In this document: piece after piece, positions 21,876 through 33,932 of the stretch
How the letters are laid out: each line of letters begins with the position of its first letter
Position numbering within the stretch: the stretch's first letter is position 1
Source of the DNA: Allium sativum
Taxonomy: Eukaryota > Streptophyta > Magnoliopsida > Asparagales > Amaryllidaceae
NCBI GenBank assembly: GCA_030737875.1
Contig: CM060918.1
Coordinates: 771,026,552-771,090,551, forward strand
Reading direction: 5' to 3'
DNA length: 64,000 bases
Program-made: the position numbers and the translations under genes
Notes under the pieces: generated by a model
Told to the model about the DNA's origin: nothing
Database searches by the model: none
Seen by the model: the letters and a program-made list of their open reading frames with translations, nothing else

Positions 21876-22149
21876 ATTTCTTAATAATCAATGGAACTAT
21901 TCCACCATATATTTGCTACCTACACTTATGAGTGCACATATCATATTTACACATTGAGTGGGAACCCATAATGTAGACTTGCTAAGCGGTGTCATCATCA
22001 TTACATCTATGTCCATCGCTTAATGGTAGCATAACGCCTTTTCATGGCATAATATCGGGATCCATCAACAATATGATATCATGTCTTGTCATTGTGAAGA
22101 CCCAGGAGCTCTCGTTAGTTCCGGGCCATGCACCGCATTAGGCATCACT
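21876..22149. repeat. Dispersed 270-bp repeat, copy 1
   Basis: About 270 bp shared in the same orientation with 29699-29971. It starts near ATGGAACTATTCCACC and ends near CACCGCATTAGGCATCA. It is non-coding with no clear terminal motif. It could be an LTR fragment or a non-autonomous element. Confidence 0.85.
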
Positions 22150-22242
22150 TTACTGTCACGCATCCACCTTAGAACCACCAACGAGTGAAATTTGGCGTTT
22201 TTGTTATCATATTTGGTGTTGTACATAAATTTTTGAAGTTTG

Positions 22243-22502
22243 TGTTAGAGAATATGCTAGAAGATATGTTGCATTTATTTAATTGCATTGATTTGGGTTT
22301 ATATTTGGTATTGCATTGATTTGGGTTTATATTTGATATTGAATTATTTATTATAATAGACCCAAATTTACTCTAGAATATTCTTATCTAGAATGTTCTT
22401 TTAGATAAGGATAAACTATGTACAAATAGAGGCAATCTCCGTTATTTTCTTCTTCTTATCTTTTATTTTCTATTCTATTTCATGTGATGAATAAAGTTAT
22501 CA
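22243..22502 (+). mobile_element. 5' LTR of a Ty1/copia element
   Basis: A 260-bp segment starting TGTTAGAGAATATG and ending AAAGTTATCA, followed directly by a primer-binding-like TGGTATCAGGGC. Length, TG...CA ends and position just upstream of gag fit a copia LTR. No second LTR was found downstream, so the element is truncated. Confidence 0.7.
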
Positions 22503-22516
22503 TGGTATCAGGGCGG
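22503..22516 (+). promoter_or_regulatory. Copia primer-binding site
   Basis: TGGTATCAGGGCGG directly after the LTR resembles the TGGTATCAGAGC sites that plant copia elements use to pair with initiator tRNA-Met. Confidence 0.7.
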
Positions 22517-22787
22517 GTTACTGTCGCGAATCTGTTATTTGCGTTCAGATAAAGTTATCATTTATTTGCAGATTTGTTATCTTTTATTTTTCTCTTACTG
22601 TTTTTACTGTATTATGTCGTTTCTTCTTTGTTGGTTTTGAGATCTGTTACTTGTTGGTGGTGAGTTTGAGATCTGTTATTTGTTGTTGATGATTGTAGTA
22701 GACAAGCGTTGTTGGTAATTTTGAGATATGTTATTGGTAAAAACAACTTTGGGATTTGTAATATTTTGATAATTCTTGAATCTAGTT

Positions 22788-23745
22788 ATGGCAAGCGAAA
22801 ATGAAGATTCACTTCAAGCTATAGGTGTGTGATTGGATGGAAGAAATTATTCGTATTGGAGTTATGTCATGATTTTTTTTTTTTTTGGAAAGGAAATAAG
22901 TTGTGCGGATATGTTGAAGGGATTTGTAATATGCCCGAAGAAAAGGATGAGGACTACGCAATTGCAATGGATGTTTGGGAAGCAAACAATGCAGAGGTTA
23001 TCACATGCATCTATAATTCTGTTGAATGTTCAATAGGCATGCCATTAGCAAAGTATGAGACTGCAAAATTGGGTTGGGAACATTTAAAAAGGTTATTCAC
23101 CCAATCAAATCTTGCAAAACGATATCAGTTGGAAAATGACATTAAAGCTCTTCAACAGAGTAGTATGATCATACAAGAATTCTACTCTGCTATGACGAAA
23201 ATATGGGATGAATTGGCTTTTACAGAACCTGATGAATTGAAAGCATCCAAAGTATATGTTACTTTCAGAGAGGAACAACGCTTGGTCCAATTTTTGATGG
23301 CTCTACGCACTGATTTTGAAGGACTTCGAGGTTCAATATTACATCATTCTCCGCTTCCATCAGTTGATTTTGTTGTTAGTGAATTATTGGCTGAAAAAAT
23401 ACGTCCTAAAACATGTTCGAAAAAAGATGACCCTTCTGTGCTAGCGATCCCGTACAGTGAGGTCCACCATTCAGGAAACCTTCTACAAGTTATACTCCCC
23501 TGATACATGCAAGTATTGTAAGGAAAACGGTCATTGGAAAAATTATTGTTCTTTTTTGAAAAGAAATCAACCAAGACAGTTTTCTTTCAGAGTTCCATCT
23601 TTTAATCAAGTGCAACCTAATACTGCAGCAATATCAACATCAGATCCCAATAATTTGGCTGAGCAATTTCAGAAGTCTCTCGCCTTACAGCCTCAAGCCA
23701 TGTCTGCCACTTCCTCTATGTGCCACTTAATACTAGGAAGGTAGG
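22788..23745 (+). pseudogene. Ty1/copia gag, disrupted
   Basis: Starts MASENEDSLQAIGV, then an in-frame stop, then LDGRNYSYW, the usual N-terminal copia Gag motif. A T-tract near 22870 shifts frame, after which a 200-codon stretch (22910-23500) carries the Gag_pre/UBN2-like core, including LAKRYQLENDIKALQQ and a DELKASKVY region. A second shift near 23460 leads to the zinc knuckle CKYCKENGHWKNYC (CX2CX4HX4C). The sequence ends soon after the knuckle with no protease or polymerase. Gag packages the element's RNA into virus-like particles; this copy has at least three lesions and is dead. Confidence 0.85.
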
Positions 23746-25060
23746 TCTTTTTCCTTATAGGATCAAAAAAAGAGCCAAGTATATTAATCCGGGAACTCGA
23801 AAAAAGAAGAAGATGATTCTTGGCTTATAGAAAACGATAATGGATAGCTTTGACCTTTGGATTGTAATTTAGCTGACTAAAACATGTGCTATGCCGTAGT
23901 TAATAGAGGTAGCACCTCTTATCGAACACACTTATTCTATGTCATATCTATTACTTTGTGATTTGATTGGGGCCCTTTAATTTTGGAGTGTTGTTCGAGG
24001 TGGGCGGTAGTTGTAGCTATGCGATAGTTGTAGATATGCGTCACCATCGGTCTGAGAGTGCAACTGGAAGAATCATACTTTGGGTATTGCCTCGTATGTC
24101 TTGTCATATTATCTTGATTGAGCCCCCTATGATTTTGATTTGACGGTGTCATATAGTGGTGCATCCCTATCCATTGACCGTTAAACTGGTGTTTTATATG
24201 CAATGTTTATAAATGACGCATGGGTAAAAATGTAATATTGCTTATGTTATTTTCAATATTATGGTTAACCGTAGACACTATTATTATAGCATATTGTATT
24301 ATATGACATCTAATTTAACGGATCCTTAAAGAATGAAATCCCAAACATTCTTTTTAAGTTACTTGTGCATTTCACTTGAGTTGATTTATTATTGAGAATA
24401 TTGATTCTGACTCGAGTGTTTTGTTTTTGACTTGATGCTTAAGTCAGGCCGAGGAGTTCAACTTTGGCAGTTCATCTTCTAAGAGCTGGAGATCTATCGA
24501 GGATTTAACTTATTATCTATCTGTTATTGTTATCTTGGTGATTCGATTATTCCATTTCTATCATTTATTTATATACTAGGGATTATGTATCTAAGATTTC
24601 AAATGTATAGATTATGACTTTGATATTTTGTATAATTTATTTTGAGATTTTGTAATTAATAGCTTCATGAATTACTAAGTTATTTATTCCGCTATGAGTT
24701 ATTCTGCTATTTTGTACCTATGACATGTTTATGTTTTGTGATTTGATTTATTAAACCCCATAGTTAAAAACAATCTGCTATTTTGAACGTTTTGAGTTAG
24801 TTTTATTACCGACCTGAATGGTTAGAAAAAACAGGTTGTCACAAATTATAGCAAAACATTTCGGTTTGGAGCTAACTTTTGGGTTTGGTGTGAGTAATCA
24901 AAAGCTAAAATTTGAGGTATGGAGCTAAAAAATAGAAAATGTACATGTCAAGACGAGAGTTACAACTGACACATTATAATAACTGTTAAAGCTCTTTGGT
25001 TGCAATTGTTTGGAATCCCAGTTGTCAAAGCCTGTAATTATTACTTATTTAGTATTATTT
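23746..25060. other. No gene seen; possible LTR debris
   Basis: No coherent coding sequence on either strand. The stretch ending GGTTGTCACA at about 24842 resembles an LTR 3' end, but I could not find a matching start or target duplication. Confidence 0.4.
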
Positions 25061-25490
25061 ATTAAAAGTTACTTAATTTAATTAATAATTACTAATTATT
25101 AATTTTTACTTTGTGTTCGGTACAAAGTATTACTTTATATTTATTAATTACTATTTATTACTTATATTATAATTGAGTATCAATTATTATGCATATAACT
25201 ACTTTTTAATTATGTACTTAATAGTAAGTATCAATTTACTTGTTAAATATTAATTATTATATTTAAATATTACCACATGATTATTAACTATTACTTATTA
25301 TTTGAATATTAAAAGTTAGACATTAATTATTAAATATTAGTTACTCAAATTTAATTATTAATTATTTAATAAAAAATATTTAACATTAATTATTAATTAT
25401 TAAATATTATCGACAAGTATTGATTGCAGTTTACTAATTATTAATAATTAACTGTAATAAGTTATTAAATATAAAAAGTAGTTATCTATT
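25060..25490. repeat. AT-rich ATTAATTATT low-complexity tract
   Basis: About 430 bp made almost only of A and T, with recurring ATTAATTATTAA, TTACTTATT and AATATT words. No genes. Confidence 0.85.
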
Positions 25491-25694
25491 ATTTTTTTGG
25501 CATGGCCAATCGGTTTTTATAGGGATCTATAACATTTATCATTCCAACAAGAAACAATTACATGAAAGTAAAGGAGTCAAACAACTATTATGAACTAGTT
25601 TTGAAGTGGCTAGACCACTGAGAACCTAAAACAAATAAAGATTAGGAGATAGACAAACATGTCTACGCTACTATAACAGAGACATCTAGTCTCC

Positions 25695-26024
25695 TCAGTC
25701 ATTACCGATGTCAGCATCAGTACAAGGGCCTCTGACTTGCCTAAAGGTAGAGAAATAAGATGCAAGAAGCGGATCATAACTTCTCAAGAGGGAGGTGTAA
25801 AGGTGTTCCTTATCCCAAAAGGATTGAATTAACATAGACCAATTACTTTTCCCATCCTTCCCAGATGTAGTTAGTGTTAAACCTTCAGCTTCAATATGAT
25901 ACCTTAGATGCCAAGATTCCCCTACTTTTCCTACGTATTTATGGAATTTACCAGATACTGGATTATACCTCATCTTAAAAGGACCGTGAATCCAGTATCT
26001 TTCATCGGGTTTCCAGAAAATAAA
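25695..26024 (-). CDS. Unassigned ORF, possible gene fragment
   Basis: An open frame of about 109 codons on the minus strand from 26024 down to a stop at 25695-25697; an internal Met lies at 25973. It contains KPDERYWIHGPF, VSGKFHKYVGKVGESWHL and a C-terminal end GPCTDADIGND. Composition is balanced and protein-like, unlike most frames here, with no membrane segment. A TAA precedes it and a 12-base G tract lies 40 bp upstream. I recognise no family. It may be an exon of a host gene or a captured fragment. Confidence 0.35.
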   Translation of the reverse strand, partial: FIFWKPDERYWIHGPFKMRYNPVSGKFHKYVGKVGESWHLRYHIEAEGLTLTTSGKDGKSNWSMLIQSFWDKEHLYTSLLRSYDPLLASYFSTFRQVRGPCTDADIGND

Positions 26025-26079
26025 TTAATCATCATGGTTGGAAGGAGGTGCTTCACAGGGGGGGGGGGGGGTGTTAGAA

Positions 26080-27335
26080 ATTGTCGAGGGTAACACAGGT
26101 GCAGAAGTCACATGATCCAAGTCAATGACGGAAGTAGAGTCACATAATCTTTTATTCAAAATAAAATATAACATCAGCAATGTTATTAATCACATCAAAT
26201 GGATTTCCTATATGGAACAAACTCTAACCAATTGTTCATTTATTTTACTAAAAACATGTTCTTGATCTTTATTTTGGTTGATGTAGGATCCAGATTTCCA
26301 TTGTAGGCAGAGCAGCCATTACACAAGATGTTGTAAGCAAGATCAATGCCGGATTAGAGCATCCAACATTATAAGAAATAGATGAAATGTGATACCAATA
26401 CTATCCATAGTTGTAATCACATGACAGGATAACCTATGTGAGTATAATGATAATTTTACCAATAGTATTACGACTTAATACCTATTTGTTAACAATAAGC
26501 TGTAAAGAGCTTTAGGGGAGAATTAAAGATGCATAACGTATCTTATGTTAATCCTTATATTTTGATTAGGAAAAAACATAGGCAAATTTTATTACCGTTA
26601 TATATATGGTTCCATGAAAAACACCTCGTGGTTGTTATGTTTTTATTTGCAGCCTTTGATCCCCTGTGTGGCTGTTGTCAATCGTGCGAGGGTTATGCAT
26701 TATATTATTTAGTATTCTAATCCATGTCAACGTTTATTGTTTATATTATTTAGTATTCTAAGTCGTATCAACGTTTGTTGTTAAAAAAAATTCCAAAAAA
26801 TGTTTGTGTCCTTCCCTTAAATGATTTCCATCACTTTTAGGCACCGTAATGTGAACAATAATTTTGTTGAAATTTTAAATGTTGTTGTTTTTTTGTTTTG
26901 TTTATGTTTCCACCTACTATACTATACTAGTATGCAATTCTAACTATTGCCTGTTATACTTGTGTACAGGTCATTAGTGTTAACGAAGTGAGGAACAGCC
27001 GCATCAAAGAACTAATGATAATTAAGCCATGAACAAGACTTTAACTATTATGTATTATAATATTTTGTTCATACCAGTTATATAAACTTGTTTGTAAATG
27101 ATTATGGTATGTGAATTTGCTTATTTTGTCGAAATACTATTACTGAATAGATTATGGATATTACACTTGATTATGCGATTTATTTTCTTTTTTATTATTT
27201 GAATATGGTGATTATCGATGTTGGTTTAAAAATGATAATTATGCAATTGATTAATTATTTTAATATTGCTATTATATATAAGTGACTTTTTGAAATGATA
27301 TAGGTCATTAATTGTAAATATCTGTGATTAAAATG
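26080..27335. other. No gene seen
   Basis: AT-rich sequence with short interrupted frames. A short duplication (TTATATTATTTAGTATTCTAA) occurs at 26700-26760. Nothing else is recognisable. Confidence 0.5.
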
Positions 27336-27337
27336 TA

Positions 27338-27736
27338 TCGTACATCAATCAATAAGTTTTAGTAGCATTTCAAAAGTGCAACAGAAGAAAATGCAATTTA
27401 CAGAAAATATTGTATCTGGAATAAAACACAGCAATAAATATTTAGTATGAAAGATTAAATGCTGCGAAAATATTATAGTAGCATAGAATAACACTATAAA
27501 AAATAAAAAAGAAGGATGCAAGAACCACTTTGGTTGCATTTTTAAAAGCTGCCAAAAAAGCTTTTGGTAGGGTTTTGGAAACGCTGCAATATGTTCATTT
27601 TTGGTTGTGTTTACTGTAATGCAACTAAAACTATCGGACCTTTAGTTGCATGTCATATCATATCGTTTATCGAAATATCATGACAAGTTTTAGCAGCGTT
27701 TTTACAACGCTACGAAAGGCTTTTTCTGATGTAGTG
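27338..27736. mobile_element. CACTA-type non-autonomous element
   Basis: The right end reads, on the minus strand, CACTACATCAGAAAAAG, a characteristic CACTA/En-Spm terminus, followed inward by GTAGCGTTGTAAAAACGC. The left end (27338 on) is a decayed mirror: TACATCAATCAATAAG, then GTAGCATTTCAAAAGTGC. Repeated GCAAC/GTTGC motifs lie subterminally. It has no transposase. No clear 3-bp TSD; the left border is uncertain. Confidence 0.6.
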
Positions 27737-27924
27737 GATGTTTTGGATATAGAGGTGGGGGTGTTTCAAATAAGGTATGAATGGGTAAATTAGATAAAAT
27801 TAACACACCTTCAATAACCACCATCTTCCCTTTAACGAAGGCACACTCGAGCTATAAACTTTACCCAGTGCATAAGATGTAGCTATTTAAGTAGTTGTCT
27901 TTTGTAGTGCTAGAAACACTTTTC

Positions 27925-28520
27925 TTATTCGATTGATTTGACCGTGGATATAGAACTTAACCATTGAGAGATCGATCTTGCACTCCCGAGAAAATTTCCC
28001 CTCTTACCATATCTCCTACACTGCATCTCTTGCTTCTTAGCCTTTGGGCCTTGTTCCTCTCTGTTTCTAATCTTATTCTTTCCTCCTAACTTCTTAGGGT
28101 CGCTATTCAATTCCTTTTTGGATATGGTACTCAACAAGGATGTTTCCATGAATCCATCGTAATTCATACCTATGAGACTGTCACTAAGAGCCAAATCCTA
28201 AAGAGGTTGATTGCGTCCATAAACAAACTTTGAAGCTCTCATATGATGGGTATTTATTAGCTCCACCTAAAACTTATCTAACTCGTTGAACTAACTCAAT
28301 TACTTCTTTATTGATATCCCTCATTGGTGCAAATAAATGATCCTCTCTAACTGTATTCCCTCTTTGGCTTTGGAAAATACTTCTTCTTGAAAAGCCTTAT
28401 AAACTTATCCAAGTAGTCTCCCCGTTATTAGTCTCTTCAACCATTACATCTGACTAATTCAGGTCATTCCCCTTTAAATGTCAAGAGCAAGGTGTTCATG
28501 TCATCGTTGAGACCCATCAA
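27925..28520 (-). pseudogene. Ty3/gypsy gag relic
   Basis: Minus-strand translation yields, with stops and frame changes, LDKFIRLFKKKYFPKAKEG, which resembles the retrotransposon Gag core (F-K-KYFP followed by a leucine-rich stretch). It then gives a DSLIGMNYDGFMETS region and a degraded zinc knuckle MQCRRYGKRGNF in which the second Cys, the His and the last Cys are lost. Protease and polymerase would lie toward lower coordinates but I see none. Dead element fragment. Confidence 0.55.
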
Positions 28521-29698
28521 TCCAAAGGTCCTTTCATAAGTACAAATCATGATCTTGAATCCACATACTCAGTCCACACATGTTGCTTCCTTCCTAGATG
28601 CACAAAGTTCTTGCATAGCGTGCAAAAATCGATGACATGTGGTGTATGAGAACTACACCGGATAGTCTCTCTGCAAGTCACCTATAAGGGTTAAGATCGA
28701 CTTATCCTCTTGCCTACAGATATCAACGAAATAAATCAATACGTTCATGTCCGAAATCTTAAGTAAACCAACTAAGCGTAAACCAGTGAGATCATTCATT
28801 TTCCACTTGTGATTTAGGAATTTATTAGCAACTTTCCACAGATAGTATTGGCGATACTAAGGAAAGACATTGTTCATGTTATATTGACATATGCTAAAAC
28901 ATTTGAAAAGCTCGTATATGTACTTTGAAACTCATATTAAAAAAATTCAAAAATACATTTCTTTTTGAATTTTTTTCAAGCATGTTCTCTCATTACGCCC
29001 CTAGTCCTTAAGTAATTTCAAACTTATTCTTTAATAGAAACTGTATCAATTTGCACCACTTAACACGCCGATCCATACCTAGGTTGATTTTTGGACTCAC
29101 CCCGATGCCAAAAACTACAGCTGTTGGGGATTTTAAAACATTTCAAAGACTAAAGAAATCATTAGGACAAGATCTAAAATATTCTACACTTTTAGATCTT
29201 ACAATGGAAGATAGGAAAAATATAAATACATAAACTAACCATTTTAGAAAATATCCAAAACACAATCCTAAATTAGAACATAATCAGATTTCCAGAGTGC
29301 ATAAGAATATAATATATTGTATGACAAATACAAAGTTTGATAATTAGTTACATAAAGAGTGGAAGGAAATTCAAAAAGAAACTCCAGCGTCGAGCTCTAC
29401 TCTCCACCGACTAAATTCAGTCCTATCACCTACTACCATATTCTCCTGTGATAAAGGAAAAATAAAGGAAATGAGTGAATCATACAAAAGTTTGCTGAAT
29501 AAGTTACATTATTAACACATGATGATAACATGAAGTTGATTCTAGAAATACTCTACGAAACCTAGGATGTCATACTGTTGCTTATGGATTACTTATTTCA
29601 ATTATCTATGGAAGTATAATTTTAAACACATATATACTGCAACTTTTGAAGGCCCTTATTTAGGGTTAAACAACTAATCGAACCACATGAAAATTAAT
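28521..29698. other. No gene seen
   Basis: Probably non-coding remains around the gag relic. No LTR boundary or PBS could be placed. Confidence 0.45.
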
Positions 29699-29971
29699 GA
29701 TTTCTTATTAATTAATGGAACTATTCCACCGTATATTTGCTACCTACACTTATTAGTGCACTTATCATATTTACACATTGAGTGGGAACCCATAATGTAT
29801 ACTTGCTAAGCGGTGTCATCGTCATTGCATCTGTGTCCACCGCTTAATGGTAGCATAACGCCTTTCATCGCATAACATCGGGATCCATCAACAATACAAT
29901 GTCATGTTGTTTCATGGTGAAGACCCAAGAGCTCTCATTAGTTCCGGGCCATACACCGCATTAGGCATCAT
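29699..29971. repeat. Dispersed 270-bp repeat, copy 2
   Basis: Same-orientation copy of 21876-22149, about 7.8 kb away, with scattered substitutions. Similarity ends at GCATTAGGCATCA in both copies. Confidence 0.85.
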
Positions 29972-30065
29972 CGGATGAGCTAACATATCCTTTGCGATGT
30001 AAATCCAATGTTTATACATATGCATGTTGTAAATTGCACGTGCCGAAATGCTACACGTGCACACA

Positions 30066-30135
30066 CATACATATATGTATATGATACATATATGTATGTG
30101 ATACATATATGTATATTTATATTTATCGATATATA
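30066..30135. repeat. Palindromic ACATATATGTAT repeat
   Basis: Three or more copies of the self-complementary 12-mer ATACATATATGTAT spaced by ATGTG or ATGA, following a CACACACATACA tract. It is a cruciform-prone microsatellite. Confidence 0.85.
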
Positions 30136-30650
30136 TACATCAAATAAAACTATGTATTTTATAAATTTAAATAAAATAATAGATTTTAGTTAAATAAAAT
30201 TTGGAAATATTATAAATGAACTAGACTTCACAAGCTCAATATAGATCTAATAAATGTTTTTTTTTTTTAAAATTCACCTATGACTTCTATTGTGCACTCA
30301 TCTAGTTCCAACAACATCGACCATTCAAAAAGACAAGATCAAATCTCAGGGCAGGAGAAAGATATGTTCAAATCTAACACATTGGCCTACCAAAATCCTA
30401 GGAACATTACATCGACTGGTAAACCACTACCTTAGAATGGTCGACCATTAGAATTCGACCTTTCAAGGACATAGTTTCCGCTAGTGCTATTTTCTTTTTT
30501 AAATTATTTCACCCCAATTTTTTATTTAATTATTTTTAACACTAAATTTTCAAATTTTCATGCCCATTTCATAAAAGCTCTTATTTAAAAAGTTATCTGT
30601 GAAAATTGTCTAAAAAATCGTTAGGAACATAACTATTAGCCAAAAATATA

Positions 30651-32050
30651 GTTAACACTCTAAAACGTTGTAATTCCTGTAAAATCCTTTATTTATGAAA
30701 GGTTAAACTCAGGTTATGCTATCGTTTCCGTAATATGATTCATGTCGTATACTTCTGCTAATTTCCGAAAGTAAGTTCATGTAGAAATAAGAGACAATGA
30801 TCAAATGTCAACAGAATAGTGTTAGAAAGATCATTCGGAATAATACTTGGTCTCTGGCGTATTAGTTTATGTTGATGATTTTATATAGGTTTCGTAGTAG
30901 ACTTTTCGATTTGGAAACTAAACCCTTTCGTAATGCTTTTGAACTCTTGAATTTCCTACATAGGATTACCATGTATATCATTGTTACTGGAAATGGAGTC
31001 AGATTTACAAAGGATCTATCGGATCTTAGAGTTCTGAACCATCGATAGATTGCAAGCTACTTCTAATAATTCCATTCTCAAAGCTGGTATGATTAACCTA
31101 CTTTGGTACTTAAGTCCCTTTGGAACTTCTGGAAGGTACTTTTGTCGAACTCTTGCGTTTTAGATACTCTCGGTATTGAACCTTCAAAGTTATAATATAA
31201 TAATAATATAATAATTAAGAATTGCCACTTTATTGCTTAATAGCCTGGATAAACCTCTTTATTTATAAATTATGATATTACAGACTTTTCCTTAAATTGA
31301 TTTTGAAATTAGGATTCACAACTCAGACTTTTAGATACAAGAGCAATAATGAGAAATTTGGTCCTAATTCTAAGCCCTTAGGGTCATAATTATATGCACG
31401 GATTCGCCCTACGTTCGTCTAGGGGCTTCGTTCTGGTACTTCTGTGAAAGCATATACGAAGTCTTAGTGAAGGAGCCTTCCATTATCCCCTGGGTTGGTG
31501 GCTACAGTATCGATGTAGGGATTCCGAAATTGTTCTTTTAGAGTGGGAAGCTTTGGCTATCTTTAGGAGAAGTGAACTTGTAGGATCTCCCGGTTTTTGA
31601 CTCCGTTTATGACATCATTTTCTTTGGTATTTGATGTCTCCATGTGATAATTATCTAATGAAGGTTAAAGCTTTCGGCATATTCCCCTCAGGTAGTCTGA
31701 AAGACATACCAAGCTTCTTTTTACATGCTTGAAAATAATTTCCTTGATAATTATGCCTTTCGGGTTTCGTCGAAAGGGGCTTTCCTTATGGGAAAGAATC
31801 CACTGCTTCTTCAATTCCAGTTTCAAAAGGAAGTATTGAAGAAATGACTCCAACTATGACGAAGGCTTGCTGTCTTTCGCACCCCTTCACCTTAACTTTG
31901 ACTCTCGGTCTCCCCTCAGTTATTTAACTGCTAATAATAACGACACATGTTTCATAGCTAAACACAGACGTTTGTAAAAAAAATTATTTTCCCCTTATTA
32001 TGTTAACTTAATTCTTTCTTGAGTTACTGCTCACTCTTTGGGGTGTTACA
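30651..32050 (+). mobile_element. Possible LTR ending GGGGTGTTACA
   Basis: The end TTTGGGGTGTTACA at 32037-32050 is a common 3' end of plant gypsy LTRs (mirror of TGTAACACCCC). A candidate decayed start, TTAACACTCTAAAACG, lies at 30653. I found no matching 5-bp duplication, so the left border and the element type are tentative. No coding sequence inside. Confidence 0.3.
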
Positions 32051-32341
32051 TAAATATACTATCTAATGAATTGAATTTGTGTAAAATTTGATTGTTGAAA
32101 TTAGAGTTGTTATGATAACGGTAAATTTACCATTACCAGTTGATCGATAACCATTTTTTTATTAAAATCGGTATACCAATTAAAATGGTACGGTAACGGT
32201 AAATTTACCATTTTTAACGGTTAATTATCGATAAAATTTCTTTAATACCGGCGGTAACGGTAATTTTACCGGTCAATTTAAAACATATGTATATTCTCTT
32301 TTTTTTTAAAAGCAAAAATGTATGATCTTCTAAAAAGAAGA

Positions 32342-32383
32342 GCGCGCGCGCACACACACACACACACAAACATATATATACAC
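32342..32383. repeat. (GC)n(CA)n(TA)n microsatellite
   Basis: GCGCGCGCGC followed by CACACACACA and ATATATATAC, inside the left half of the hAT-like element. Alternating purine-pyrimidine sequence. Confidence 0.9.
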
Positions 32384-32667
32384 ATATAAAGAAAAAATAT
32401 AGTCCAAAAAAAACTACCAACAAGCCTGGCATGTAACAAAAAACATATGTATATTAATCTGATATGCTTTATTTCACACATTTAGAACCAAATAAATTAT
32501 TAAATTTAATTCAAAAATCATGTGAAATAATTCAATGTACACTTATTTTCTTTTTTATCAACATTTTTTATTAACTAACACTACATATATGGTATAATAA
32601 AGATGCACAGTGTACAAAAATAGGTCAAGTTACAAACTTTGATTAACAAACGGTAATTTACCATTAC

Positions 32668-33917
32668 TATTTGCGAACGAATTAAACACTTGTAAACAAC
32701 TATTTAATTCATTCGGCTTTCCTAAACAACAAGGGTTGTTGTAAAGGGTATCGAACTCTAGGACCAAAATTATTTTAAGTAATAAATCGAATCAAGTTAT
32801 TCCAATATTTTGATTGTTTGTAAACAATAGAAAATAAATAAAAAGAGATTTTTTTATAATAAAAGAAAGCAATTAGGGAGTAATGACATAAACTGGGATT
32901 GATAATTATCAATAGCCAAACATATTAATAGATCTAACTCATGTTTCTGTCACAAACATGAATCAACGATAATTAGGTATTTAAAAACAAACATGTGAAT
33001 AACGACAAGCATAGCCTATGCAGGAGCTAAGCTCTTAAACAACCATAGGCTATCAGGATAGATTCACTACTTTATTTCTAAAACCCTAAAAATTAGATCT
33101 AAATCTGATAAGCATTGGATCGAACACGAATATACCCTATGAAGGAGCATAGCTCTTAAACGACACGGAGTATGGAGGTTCAGATCTAACTCTTGGTTCA
33201 GATCTAGATCTATATACATGAAGTCCTAATCTTTTAGCTATGTGATTCATACTGAGTCCAATCTATAAGTGTCGTCACCCCCTAATTAAAGTGGATTAGC
33301 TAGATGAGAAAAAGCGAGAAATAAAAGAACAAACATAAATAAAATAAAACTAAAACTAAAGAGAACAGGGGAAGAATAGTTTTATTCCAAGAGAAGTGTT
33401 ACGGTATAAAACCCAATGTAGTTCTAATTGAAAGAGATACAGTGTATTTATAGCTGTCATGACCAAGCCTAAGTGGCCAATTACGTGATGTGTGATAAAA
33501 GGCTTTGCCCAAATAACAACTAGACCAATGTGAACACAAGTGAATGAGCATGCACATGTCATGGAAAAATATCTTGCGGGCATCAAACGGCATCAACTTC
33601 AATCGTTTTGAGCATGAATAAGAACTCCATAACATCTGAGACAAGCGATCTTTATGAAAAGGCATTGAATCAAGACTTTAAAATGTGCGGCAGAAGGTGA
33701 TTGAACAACAACATTTCTTTAGGTCTTCAAGCTTTAATCTAACTCTAAAATCAACACTCTTTTTTCACCAATTCTTCAAGCTTTTCAACAATTAAGTGCG
33801 TCAATCCATTCATCTTAAATAATCTGATAACACAAGTATAAATACACAGTATCAATTATTTTAAAGAGAAAATAAGATAAATAAGCGGATAAAATATACA
33901 CATTTATGTGTATATCA
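32668..33917 (-). repeat. 3' LTR of the minus-strand element
   Basis: A 1250-bp copy of the LTR; on the minus strand it begins TGATATACACATAAATG. It aligns end to end with 46379-47242 plus 53070-53478. Its outer end reads TATTTGCG where the other LTR has TGTTTGCG. The two LTRs show many substitutions, so the insertion is not recent. This copy is uninterrupted and shows the pre-insertion site for the solo LTR at 47243. Confidence 0.9.
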
Positions 33918-33932
33918 AATACCCCCACACTT
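33918..33932 (-). promoter_or_regulatory. Polypurine tract
   Basis: The minus strand reads AAGTGTGGGGGTATT directly before the LTR start, the position of the plus-strand priming tract of an LTR retrotransposon. Confidence 0.7.

Noticed and set aside
23884..24842. Possible solo LTR ending GGTTGTCACA
   Set aside because: No matching start, no target duplication and no second copy in the window.
26060..26071. Run of 12 G as a functional G-quadruplex site
   Set aside because: A single homopolymer run without the spaced G-tract pattern; it may even be a sequencing-length artefact.
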